64,000 nucleotides of DNA from NCBI RefSeq assembly GCF_003606325.2, contig NZ_CP031843.2, forward strand, positions 1,674,001-1,738,000, in the 5' to 3' direction. Positions 28,165 to 35,450 of this stretch are shown here, piece by piece. A program made the position numbers and the translations under genes. The number at the start of each line of letters is the position of its first letter. Position 1 is the first letter of the stretch. This DNA is from Bartonella kosoyi (GTDB lineage: Bacteria; Pseudomonadota; Alphaproteobacteria; Rhizobiales; Rhizobiaceae). Below the pieces are notes generated by a model. The model worked only from the letters and a program-made list of their open reading frames with translations. It searched no databases and had not been told where the DNA came from.

Positions 28165-28461
28165 ATGACTACACGCAATCCTAATCGCTGCCCTACTCAT
28201 CCAGGAGAAGTTTTAGCTGAATCCTTAGAACATTTAAATGCAAGCAAAACGGAAATTGCTAGGATTCTTCAAATATCACGCCAGCACTTGCACGGCATTC
28301 TTAAAGGAGAACGTCCAGTCACAGCCGTAACAGCGGCTCGCATTGGTAAATTGTTAGGAAATGGACCAGCCCTTTGGCTACAGCTTCAAGCCAATTATGA
28401 TGCTTGGCATGCTGAACGTGAAACAGATGTTAGCAAAGTTCCGACACTCCATACTGTTTAA
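28165..28461 (+). CDS. HigA/VapI-type XRE antitoxin, orphan
   Basis: The 98-residue protein has the family pattern NRCPTHPGEVLAESLEHL, an HTH (KTEIARILQISRQHLHGIL) and WLQLQANYDAWHAERE. I start it at ATG 28165 after AAAGAAGAC; an upstream in-frame codon exists but adds non-family residues. No HigB-like toxin is adjacent on the same strand. Toxin loss or action on another HigB (for example 27472) is possible. Confidence 0.8.
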   Translation: MTTRNPNRCPTHPGEVLAESLEHLNASKTEIARILQISRQHLHGILKGERPVTAVTAARIGKLLGNGPALWLQLQANYDAWHAERETDVSKVPTLHTV

Positions 28462-28470
28462 TTGTATAAC

Positions 28471-28866
28471 TCAGTCTCTAGAAACTTTTCCAAGTGGCTT
28501 TATTGCTTTAACTTCTTTAATTTTAAGTGCAATTTTACGCATAAAAGCAAGACTAAAACGCCCTTGTGGTTTTAAATCTTCAAAGTCAAACAAAGATTCG
28601 CAAGAAACAACATTAAATTCATCAACACGTACCCAAGATTGCTTTTGCAACCCCACACGTTTGCATTCTATCTCAGGTACTTTTAAGCTAAATTGCAAAT
28701 TAACTGGCTCTTGAGAAGTGATAGGAAACAAAAAAAGATGCTTTTCAGTTTTAACCATGACACAAGAAGGACGCGCTTTACGCCCTGAATGTTCACCTTT
28801 TTGCGCTTGTTCGTGCCATAAATAATAATACCGAACAACATCCCCTGCTTTAAACATGTTCATCAC
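28471..28866 (-). CDS. Probable toxin partner of the Phd/YefM-type antitoxin (PemK/MazF-like fold suspected)
   Basis: The protein has 131 residues, with FKAGDVVRYYYLWHEQAQKG, then SGRKARPSCVMVKTE and LFLFPITSQEP. The opening GDVVRY, the RKARPSCV segment and the following PITS strand resemble PemK/MazF-like proteins (GDIV...KxRPxxV). The C-terminal half is not typical. The start overlaps the antitoxin stop by about 17 nt, as in many toxin-antitoxin pairs. The toxin assignment rests on context and weak motif similarity. Confidence 0.6.
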   Translation of the reverse strand: MMNMFKAGDVVRYYYLWHEQAQKGEHSGRKARPSCVMVKTEKHLFLFPITSQEPVNLQFSLKVPEIECKRVGLQKQSWVRVDEFNVVSCESLFDFEDLKPQGRFSLAFMRKIALKIKEVKAIKPLGKVSRD

Positions 28867-29101
28867 TGTTTAAAATGTCATCTAAACCACGATTTAAATC
28901 GTCTAATATATTTTGCGGTGCATCTGCATAGGAAAAAGATTGTACGCTAGAACGCGCTTTTATTAATTCATGATATAAATCAACAGGAAGCATAATGATT
29001 TTTTCACGCCCTCGCTTCGTTAAAGCAACAGGCGTTGACATCGCTTCGTCTAAAATATCACCTGCCCCGCGATTTACATCTGTAAAACTATATTTTTTCA
29101 T
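28850..29101 (-). CDS. Phd/YefM-family antitoxin
   Basis: The 83-residue protein begins KKYSFTDVNRGAGDILDEA and continues PVALTKRGREKIIMLPVDLY, the conserved Phd/YefM DNA-binding fold (TxR/KGRE). A variable acidic C-terminus would bind the toxin. It is the first gene of a two-gene operon with 28471-28866. A region of nested TACGTA dyads lies just upstream. Confidence 0.85.
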   Translation of the reverse strand: MKKYSFTDVNRGAGDILDEAMSTPVALTKRGREKIIMLPVDLYHELIKARSSVQSFSYADAPQNILDDLNRGLDDILNSDEHV

Positions 29102-29120
29102 CAGTACAGCCTTTTAATAG

Positions 29121-29152
29121 ATAATACGTATTGTACGTATAATATGTATTAT
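29121..29152 (-). promoter_or_regulatory. Operator region before the Phd-type operon
   Basis: The overlapping inverted words ATACGTAT, TACGTAT and ATATGTATTAT lie 20-50 bp upstream of the antitoxin ATG. They are typical of Phd/YefM autoregulatory sites. Confidence 0.55.
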
Positions 29153-29275
29153 GTAAAGATATTTTACAACACACTGGAGAAAAAGCACCCTTTATGTGAT
29201 TGGAATAAGCTTCTTTAAGGGAATCTACTAAACTCTTCCCCACTTAGAAGCAGGGAAGAGAGGTTATGTTTTACC

Positions 29276-29554
29276 TTAAGCAACCTTTTTAATGGGGCTC
29301 TCGAGATTTGGTTCATAAGCGCGCAATAAAGAATCCATGCTATGCGGTAGCTCTGAAGAACCAAAATCTGTGAGAACTGCTAAAATCTTAACAATATTTG
29401 GCACATCATCTTGGAGCTTTAAAATCAAAACCTTTTCTACAAGACTCATGATATCAACCAAAGCTGTACAATCTTTATCGTTGATATTTTCATCATTAGA
29501 AAACTGAAACAATGCTATCCATAAATCGCACAAGAAATTGGTATCTATCTTCAT
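29276..29554 (-). CDS. Conserved small protein coupled to the antirepressor (copy 1)
   Basis: The 92-residue protein starts MKIDTNFLCDLWIALFQF and ends with RAYEPNLESPIKKVA. Its ATG overlaps the antirepressor stop (ATGA). The copy at 53446-53724 follows the second antirepressor in the same way and differs at about one residue in four in the middle. I recognise no family. Tight coupling in two copies suggests a partner function to the antirepressor. Confidence 0.75.
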   Translation of the reverse strand: MKIDTNFLCDLWIALFQFSNDENINDKDCTALVDIMSLVEKVLILKLQDDVPNIVKILAVLTDFGSSELPHSMDSLLRAYEPNLESPIKKVA

Positions 29555-30282
29555 TGTACACCTCCATGGATTTGCTCTCTCAAACATGCCAATCCTCTGG
29601 ATGTGATTTTTGTTGAAGGGAGTACCTTTTCTGTACCATCCGGTCTTTGAATGGTGATAGCAGGGCAATCCATAAAGCCTTTCTTGATTTTATCCTGATA
29701 AGGTAATAGAGGCGCCCCCGGAGCACGACGATAGACCCAATCATGTTTACGCAAGTAATCGGTTAAGTCCTTTGGTCGCACCTCCAACATCTTCGCTGCT
29801 TCGATAAGACCAAACAAACCATCAGAACGTTTTAAACCTTCCAAAGCCTCTGCTTTTGGAGTCAATTCAGCAATAACATGATCTTTCTGCTCAATTTGAT
29901 TTTGTAAGTGATTCAAAACACCAAGTAATGCCTCGGGTTTGGAATAATCAACTTGTGGTGTGGTTACTTGTTTCAAAAGCCGTTCACATTTGATAAAATA
30001 TTGACGCGCTTCATGTCCTTTATCATTACGCTCTATCATCGAAAGGTGTTTAGCCATGTCTAAGGTAATGTGGTATTCTTTTACCTTTCCACCGCTTACT
30101 AAATTTTTAGTAAGCGTTATAAAGTTTATATTTTCCTGAAATTTACATTCTTTAATGCGGTTTTTAATCCAATCATTAAAGCGGGCTTTTATCTCTAAAA
30201 ATGTGTGTAATTCACGGGCATTGACGGTTTGAACAGTCTCTTGATCAATAACCTGTTCTGATATTTCTATAAGTGTGTTCAT
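29551..30282 (-). CDS. Phage antirepressor, AntA-type N-terminus with KilAC C-terminus
   Basis: The 243-residue protein has an N-terminal AntA/AntB domain (TVNARELHTFLEIKARF, DWIKNRIKE, EYHITLDMAKHLSMIERN). A linker follows, then the C-terminal phage antirepressor KilAC domain (GLIEAAKMLEVRPKDLTDYL, WVYRRAPGAPLLPYQ). Antirepressors of this type inactivate phage repressors or alter host gene expression. The last 140 or so residues are nearly the same as those of the gene at 52709, whose N-terminus is of a different type. It is preceded by structured RNA leader II, which suggests post-transcriptional control. Confidence 0.85.
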   Translation of the reverse strand: MNTLIEISEQVIDQETVQTVNARELHTFLEIKARFNDWIKNRIKECKFQENINFITLTKNLVSGGKVKEYHITLDMAKHLSMIERNDKGHEARQYFIKCERLLKQVTTPQVDYSKPEALLGVLNHLQNQIEQKDHVIAELTPKAEALEGLKRSDGLFGLIEAAKMLEVRPKDLTDYLRKHDWVYRRAPGAPLLPYQDKIKKGFMDCPAITIQRPDGTEKVLPSTKITSRGLACLREQIHGGVQ

Positions 30283-30312
30283 AACGAACTCCTTGGTAAT
30301 AGAGGTTTTTCA

Positions 30313-30525
30313 TTGACACTCTAAAGAGTGTCGGGCGCTGAAAAACACGGTACCAAGTCCGTCGTTACGCTTTCCCCGAAAGGGTATTGTATAGCATAAC
30401 CACACCCGACAGAATTATTATACGCACGTAGCATATAACGAGTCAAAGTATTTAATGTGCGGAAGATAAACTATGTCGGTAGTTTGTCCGTTTGGTATTT
30501 AAGGTGTTTTTCAGGCACCTGATTC
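30313..30525 (-). ncRNA. Structured RNA leader, copy II (before the AntA-type antirepressor)
   Basis: The closing helix pairs TCGGGTG (forward 30403-30409) with CGCCCGA (30331-30337), one G-U. An arm GTTATGC/GCGTAAC is capped by CCC-TTTC-GGG. The hairpin ACGG/CCGT and a 3' hairpin GACACTC-TTTA-GAGTGTC follow. Upstream are hairpins AAACTA/TAGTTT and TTATATGC/GCGTATAA. TTGACA (forward 30549-30554) with TATTTT 16 nt further is the likely promoter. The helices match copies I, III and IV in position but not in sequence. Confidence 0.75.
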
Positions 30526-30670
30526 GAAAATACACATTGCATAAATAATGTCAAGCACCTTTCTATATTTTTGTTAATTTCATCTATAAATGCTGGACGC
30601 TTAAAACACAGCAATCATCCCCTTCGTTTTCCCATTCATTTCATTAACCAATATTTTAAAGGAGTATAAA

Positions 30671-31210
30671 ATGGTAACAGGTTTTTTACACGGTGTTGAA
30701 GTCGTCGAGGTTGACGACGGCACCCGCCCCCTTCGTGCAGTTCAGTCTGGCGTTATCGGAATTATCGGCACAGCACCTGATGCTGATGAACAAGCCTTTC
30801 CTCTTAACACACCGGTTTTGGTAGCGGGCTCTCTTTCACAAGCCGCAAAACTCGATAAAACGGGTAAGCGTCAAGGTACATTACCCAATGCCCTTGATCT
30901 CATTTTCAAGCAAGTAGGCGCAATTGTCGTTGTCATCCGTGTGCAAGAAGGTGACAACGAAAATGCAACACTCACCAATATTCTAGGTGGTGTAAACGCA
31001 AATGGCGCTTATGAAGGCGTTCATGCTTTCATTGGAGCACAATCCATTGTAGGACAAACACCACGTATTCTGATTGCTCCAGGCTTTACACATCAGCGCC
31101 CTTCCAGCGTTGGTATTGAAGGGAATGAAACTAGTGCAACTGCCAACCCTGTAGCAGCAGAACTGATTGGCATTGCAGAGCGCCTGCGCGCTATTGTGGT
31201 GCTTGATGCT
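30671..31210 (+). pseudogene. Tail sheath protein gene, 5' part (interrupted by element 3)
   Basis: About 180 codons of a P2 gpFI-like contractile tail sheath: MVTGFLHGVEVVEVDDGTRP, then VIGIIGTAPDADEQAFPLN, GGVNANGAYEGVHAF and RILIAPGFTHQRP. The sheath reading ends in IAERLRAIVVLDA at the GCT of 31208-31210. The following codons (SNTLIFIY...) belong to element 3. Joining this GCT to the GCT at 46773 continues in frame as APNTTDEAAL. The total is about 403 residues, close to the P2 sheath. The ATG is preceded by AAAGGAGTATAAA. Confidence 0.92.
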
Positions 31211-31222
31211 AGCAACACATTG
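31198..31222 (+). other. Element 3 left attachment junction (attL)
   Basis: Sheath sequence GTGCTTGATGCT runs into element sequence AGCAACACATTG. The element side matches the integrase end of element 2 (22354-22369 reversed). The shared pattern with the right junction is TGCT, three variable bases, AACACA. Confidence 0.8.
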
Positions 31223-31385
31223 ATTTTTATATATAATTTACTGTTTTGCATATTGAATTAAAGCCCCGAATATAGTAAGATTTTCTTATTCTAAACCCTC
31301 TCAGATTGAATCAATTCATATCACTTGCTTGCACGTCAAAAGCGGGGCTGGTGTGTGGGTAAAATTTATACAAGAAAGGACTAAA

Positions 31386-32552
31386 ATGGCTCTTATGAAC
31401 CGTCTTAATGCAAGATCTGTCGCAACATTGGGGGCTGGCAAATATAATGATGGCGCCGGCTTGTTACTTCATAAGCGTAAAGATGGAGGTGTTCAATGGA
31501 TTTTACGGTATACCCTTCACGGACGCCGTCGTGAAATGGGATTGGGAGCGTTGCGAGATGTCTCTTTAAAAAAAGCACGTGAATTGGCAAACCAATGGCG
31601 GGCTGTTTTACGTGAGGGGCGTGACCCTATTAAAGAACGCAACAAACAAAAGCGTGAGGCAATGCGCAATCTCCATTACTTAAAAGATATTGCTCTAGAT
31701 GCTTTTGAAAGCCGTAAAGCTGAATTAAAGAATGATGGTGAGGCTTGTAATTGGTTTTTACATTTACGCCTCCATATTCTCCCTAAATTAGGCTGTCTAC
31801 CCGTTTCAGAGATTACACAAACAGAGATACGCGATACCCTTGCCCCTATTTGGCATACAAAAGCTGGAACTGCTCGAACAGCACTGATGCGTCTTAATCT
31901 TTGTCTCAAACATGCGGCTGCATTAGGGTTAGATGTTGATTTACAAGCAACAACAAAAGCACGCGCTCTTTTAGGCAAACAACGTCATAAAAAACAAAGC
32001 TTACCAGCCATGGATTGGAGAGATGTGCCGGCTTTTTACCAATTTCTCTGTAAAACAACAACTATAAAACATTTAGCTTTGCGTCTGCTTATTCTGACAG
32101 GTGTCCGTACTAATCCTTTACGTCATATTCATAAAGATCAAGTTGATGGCGATATATGGACTATTCCTGCTGAAAATATGAAAGGAAAGCGTGATGCTAC
32201 AACAGAGTTTCGCGTGCCCCTATCATCTGAAGCAATAAAAATAATTGAACAAGCCCGCTGTATCTCTAAAAGTGATTTCATCTTTTCACTTACCGGTCGT
32301 GGTCCTCTTTCACATACGATGATGGCAGCGTATATGAGAAAAAATAAAATTGAAGCCTGCCCCCATGGTTTTCGCTCTAGTTTACGCGATTGGCTTGCTG
32401 AAACAACCGATGCCCCCTATGAGGTCGCTGAAACCATTTTAGCTCATACGGTAGGCGGACAAGTAGAGCGTGCCTATCGTCGGACTGACTATTTAGAACA
32501 GCGTCGTGTCTATATGGATAAATGGGCGGCTTATGTCACTGGTCAATCTTAA
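31386..32552 (+). CDS. Tyrosine integrase of element 3 (P4-type)
   Basis: The 388-residue protein starts at ATG 31386 after AAGAAAGGACTAAA; the longer in-frame start at 31329 lacks family support. It has an arm-binding DUF4102 domain (GKYNDGAGLLLHKRK, RREMGLGALRDVSLKKAREL) and a catalytic domain with Arg in LTGVRTNPLRHI, HGFRSSLRDW, LAHTVGG and the Tyr in RAYRRTDYLEQRR. It should catalyse insertion and excision at the GCT-containing site 178 bp upstream. Differences from the element 2 enzyme concentrate in the middle (residues about 120-135 and 205-300). Confidence 0.93.
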   Translation: MALMNRLNARSVATLGAGKYNDGAGLLLHKRKDGGVQWILRYTLHGRRREMGLGALRDVSLKKARELANQWRAVLREGRDPIKERNKQKREAMRNLHYLKDIALDAFESRKAELKNDGEACNWFLHLRLHILPKLGCLPVSEITQTEIRDTLAPIWHTKAGTARTALMRLNLCLKHAAALGLDVDLQATTKARALLGKQRHKKQSLPAMDWRDVPAFYQFLCKTTTIKHLALRLLILTGVRTNPLRHIHKDQVDGDIWTIPAENMKGKRDATTEFRVPLSSEAIKIIEQARCISKSDFIFSLTGRGPLSHTMMAAYMRKNKIEACPHGFRSSLRDWLAETTDAPYEVAETILAHTVGGQVERAYRRTDYLEQRRVYMDKWAAYVTGQS

Positions 32553-32760
32553 GATATGGGGTGCATAACCCCATGATCTGTGGATAACTTTAGCTCTCTC
32601 CTCTCTCATTCGCTCTCAATAAGACTCATAAATTATCACATGAGAAATTATATGATAAAATATTGTTTTCTATAAATAAAATACCTTCAAAAATAAACCA
32701 AAATGTGCTTAATAAATAGGCATGATTTGGTTCTATTTTTTATTATGAAAGGATTTTAAA

Positions 32761-32961
32761 ATGACCGAAAATGATATTCTTTTAACAGACCGTGAAAGTG
32801 CAAAATTGCTTCATATGAGTGTCTCAACATTCCGCCGTCATGTCACCAATGGCTCTCTCCCAAAACCTTTAAAATTTGGTTTTTTATCCCGTTGGTTACA
32901 ATCGGATCTCTTGAATGTAATCGAGCAAGCGAAACAGCAACGTCAAAGTGACGCGGCATAA
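32761..32961 (+). CDS. AlpA-like excisionase/regulator of element 3
   Basis: This 66-residue winged-HTH protein has the same amino acid sequence as the element 2 copy (20615-20815). It begins with TENDILLTDRESAKLLHM, and the recognition helix region is SVSTFRRHVTNGSLP. Its position after the integrase fits a directionality factor or operon activator. The ATG follows AAAGGATTTTAAA. Confidence 0.85.
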   Translation: MTENDILLTDRESAKLLHMSVSTFRRHVTNGSLPKPLKFGFLSRWLQSDLLNVIEQAKQQRQSDAA

Positions 32962-33059
32962 AAAAAACCTTGTCACGTAAGGACGGACAAGGCTTTCTCA
33001 AACTCATCACCTCAGAGATAGCACAATCCGTCCTGTGACGCAACGTTATAGGATTTAAA

Positions 33060-33263
33060 ATGATGTGTTCTTTTAAGAATGCGCGGGGTATTACACGCGC
33101 TGTGCCGAGGGTTTGGCATGGGCGTTATGGAAGCCAACCAATCAAAAAGACTTTAGCTAATTTTACCTTTGCTACGCGTGCTTATAGCCAAGCCTTTGAG
33201 GTCCTTATGAGGCAAGCCCCGCATAACGCATATTTTAACGATCTCCTCTATTTTCTAAGGTAA
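33060..33263 (+). CDS. Small basic protein between alpA and DUF3987 genes (element 3)
   Basis: This 67-residue protein is the homologue of 20305-20517, the same in the first 65 residues (GITRAVPRVWHGRYGSQP) and different at the end. It stops 5 bp before the DUF3987 ATG. Family unknown. Confidence 0.7.
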   Translation: MMCSFKNARGITRAVPRVWHGRYGSQPIKKTLANFTFATRAYSQAFEVLMRQAPHNAYFNDLLYFLR

Positions 33264-33268
33264 ATAAC

Positions 33269-34843
33269 ATGAGACAAGATAACAAAAATATTTTAGAGAA
33301 TAATACGCCTTTAAATGATAATACTTGTTTAGAAGCCATTCCTTATAAACAAGCATTGCAACAAAACGGTTGGGGGGAAATAAAGCCTATCACGGCGGCT
33401 CTCTTACCCGTCGAGCCTTTTGACCCATTACAACTCCCAATGCCATTTATGGATTATGTTTATGACGTTTCAGAGCGTCAACAAGCCCCTATGGATTTTA
33501 TTGCTGTCTCTGCTCTCTGTGCCTTGGCTGCTGTCATTGGCAATGGCGTGCGGGTTGCCCCAAAACAATATGATGATTGGATTGTGGTGCCTAATCTCTG
33601 GGGGGCTCTTATTGGTCAATCATCAACATTCAAAACACCAGCCATGAAAGCCGCTTTAACTCCTATCACTTGCCTTCAAAAGAAATGGTATAAAGACTGG
33701 TTAAAACAGAAAGAAAAACAACAAATTGAAGAGAGGTTTGAAACTTTAGACAAACGAGAAAAGGAAAGACAAGCCAATAAAGCAATAAAAAAAGGAGATC
33801 TTGAAACAGCCCGTGCTCTTTTGTCTGAAACCCTCTCTAAAGACAATGTGCATGATGATGATGTCTCTCGTTTTATTGTCAATGATGTGACCGTTGAAAA
33901 GCTTGGGGAACTCTTAAAAGAAAACCCCCGTGGTCTCTTGATGGTGCGTGATGAACTGGCTGGTTTTTTAGCTAATCTAGAAAGAAAGGAATATCAAACA
34001 GACCGTTCCTTTTATTTAACAGCTTTTAATGGAGATGATCAATTTACCTATGACCGTATAGAGCGTGGAACCATTTTTATCCCTTATGTCACTTTATCCA
34101 TAATTGGAGGCATTCAACCTTCACGCCTTATTCCCCTCATTCAAGCCATACAGCGTGGAATAAACGATGATGGTCTTATGCAACGCTTTCAAATGATTGT
34201 CTGGCCCGATGACAATAAAGAATGGCAAGTGATTGATAGACCGCCCAATCAAGAGGGCTGGCAAAAGTATGAAGGGGTATTTCGTTCTTTTCGTGATAAA
34301 CGCTTAGGGTCTCCAGAAAAGCCGCTGATCATGCGTTTTTCTCCTAAAGCACAAGTGCAATTTTATGAATGGTTGGAACATCTTCATAAAGAGGCAAAAG
34401 GAGGTAGTCACTCAGAAAGTTTACAATCGCATCTTTTAAAAATGCCTAAGACCATAGCAAGCCTTGCGTTGATTTTTGAACTTCTTGATGGTGGTCGTTT
34501 TGAAATTGGACCCTATGCCATCACAACAGCCTTGCGTTGGACAAGTTATCTATTAAGTCATGCCAAACGTCTTTATGCGGCGGGGGATAATTTAGCAACA
34601 GAGGGGGCAAAATTGATTGTCGAGCGTTGTGATCATTTACCCGATGTTTTTACAGCAAGAGATATCTATAGACGCTGTTGGCATTCTTTAAAAGACAAAG
34701 AAGTCGTTAAACAAGCTATAGAGCTTTTATGCCGTTGTAACTATATTCGTGAATTTCCTATAGAGGGCAATGAATTAGGTCGGCGTCCAGATAGACGTTA
34801 TGAATGGCACCCTTTCGTCAAAAACAACAGCATCAAACAATAA
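33269..34843 (+). CDS. DUF3987-type primase/helicase-like protein of element 3
   Basis: The 524-residue protein has the P-loop-like GQSSTFKTP near residue 109 and LLMVRDELAGFL near 222. A Lys/Glu-rich helical segment lies between them, and a C-terminal winged-helix-like region ends PDRRYEWHPFVKNN. The stretch from about residue 20 to 225 agrees almost fully with the element 2 protein. After DELAGFL the two diverge (for example IPYVTLSIIGGIQPSRLIPL against IPNATVSIIGGIQPSRILPF), consistent with recombination inside the gene. It probably drives replication of the excised element; not proven. Confidence 0.75.
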   Translation: MRQDNKNILENNTPLNDNTCLEAIPYKQALQQNGWGEIKPITAALLPVEPFDPLQLPMPFMDYVYDVSERQQAPMDFIAVSALCALAAVIGNGVRVAPKQYDDWIVVPNLWGALIGQSSTFKTPAMKAALTPITCLQKKWYKDWLKQKEKQQIEERFETLDKREKERQANKAIKKGDLETARALLSETLSKDNVHDDDVSRFIVNDVTVEKLGELLKENPRGLLMVRDELAGFLANLERKEYQTDRSFYLTAFNGDDQFTYDRIERGTIFIPYVTLSIIGGIQPSRLIPLIQAIQRGINDDGLMQRFQMIVWPDDNKEWQVIDRPPNQEGWQKYEGVFRSFRDKRLGSPEKPLIMRFSPKAQVQFYEWLEHLHKEAKGGSHSESLQSHLLKMPKTIASLALIFELLDGGRFEIGPYAITTALRWTSYLLSHAKRLYAAGDNLATEGAKLIVERCDHLPDVFTARDIYRRCWHSLKDKEVVKQAIELLCRCNYIREFPIEGNELGRRPDRRYEWHPFVKNNSIKQ

Positions 34844-35450
34844 AGAAATCTTCTTTAAAAACTTTCTACTCAAAGAGACAAAACTCTTTTTAATGGCATT
34901 CTTATCAAGGAATTTTTCTCCAAAGATAATGATCTAAGTAACTTTATAGGAAGAGTTTTGTCATTTTTGTCAGTTCTGTCAGTCCTTTTTAGACCCTATA
35001 ATTATTTTTTCAAATGAGTGAAAATTAAAAACATTATTTTTCAATATGTTAGTATTTTTAAGATACAACTTATATCAATGATACAACCTTAAATACAATC
35101 AATAATATATATTTGTCAGTTATCTGTCAGTAAATTGAACTGACAAAAGTGATTATTTTATGCCTTATAAAACCTATCAAAATACTCATTCCGATATCTT
35201 AAAGCACATAGTGCATTTGTCTTGATTAATCCGTGAAACGAATAGCAAATTTTACTACTTTGCTGATCTTACGCTGTGTCATAGGCTGTGGATAAATAGC
35301 CTTTAAAAATCCCTTTTGAAAAAAATTATCCGTTTTTTCGCATTTTTCTGCATTTTTTCTCAATTCGTTCAAAATAGATTTAATAAGCTTCATTTTGATT
35401 CTTTTGAAAAGAATTAACCCTCTCATACCAAAACGGAGCTCTGTTATAAT
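34844..35450. other. Spacer between DUF3987 gene and restriction gene, element 3
   Basis: No gene is seen. The left half holds the CTGACA-type short-repeat module (34956-35149). The right half (about 35175-35450) is the conserved leader of type ISP genes, also at 5395-5658 and, reversed, 18045-18330. Confidence 0.6.
34956..35149. repeat. Short-repeat module, copy with CTGACA words (upstream of element 3 restriction gene)
   Basis: Left side: TTTTGTCA, TTTTTGTCAG and TTCTGTCAGT (34956-34985). Core with AACATTATTTTTCAATATGTTA (about 35029-35050). Right side: TTTGTCAGTTATCTGTCAGT and its inverse AACTGACAAAA (35111-35147). The related module at 40990-41190 carries the same words on the other side of the restriction gene. 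Confidence 0.7.

Noticed and set aside
31211..31261. C-terminal extension of the sheath 5' fragment (SNTLIFIY...)
   Set aside because: These codons are element 3 end sequence, also present at the integrase end of element 2. They are not sheath.
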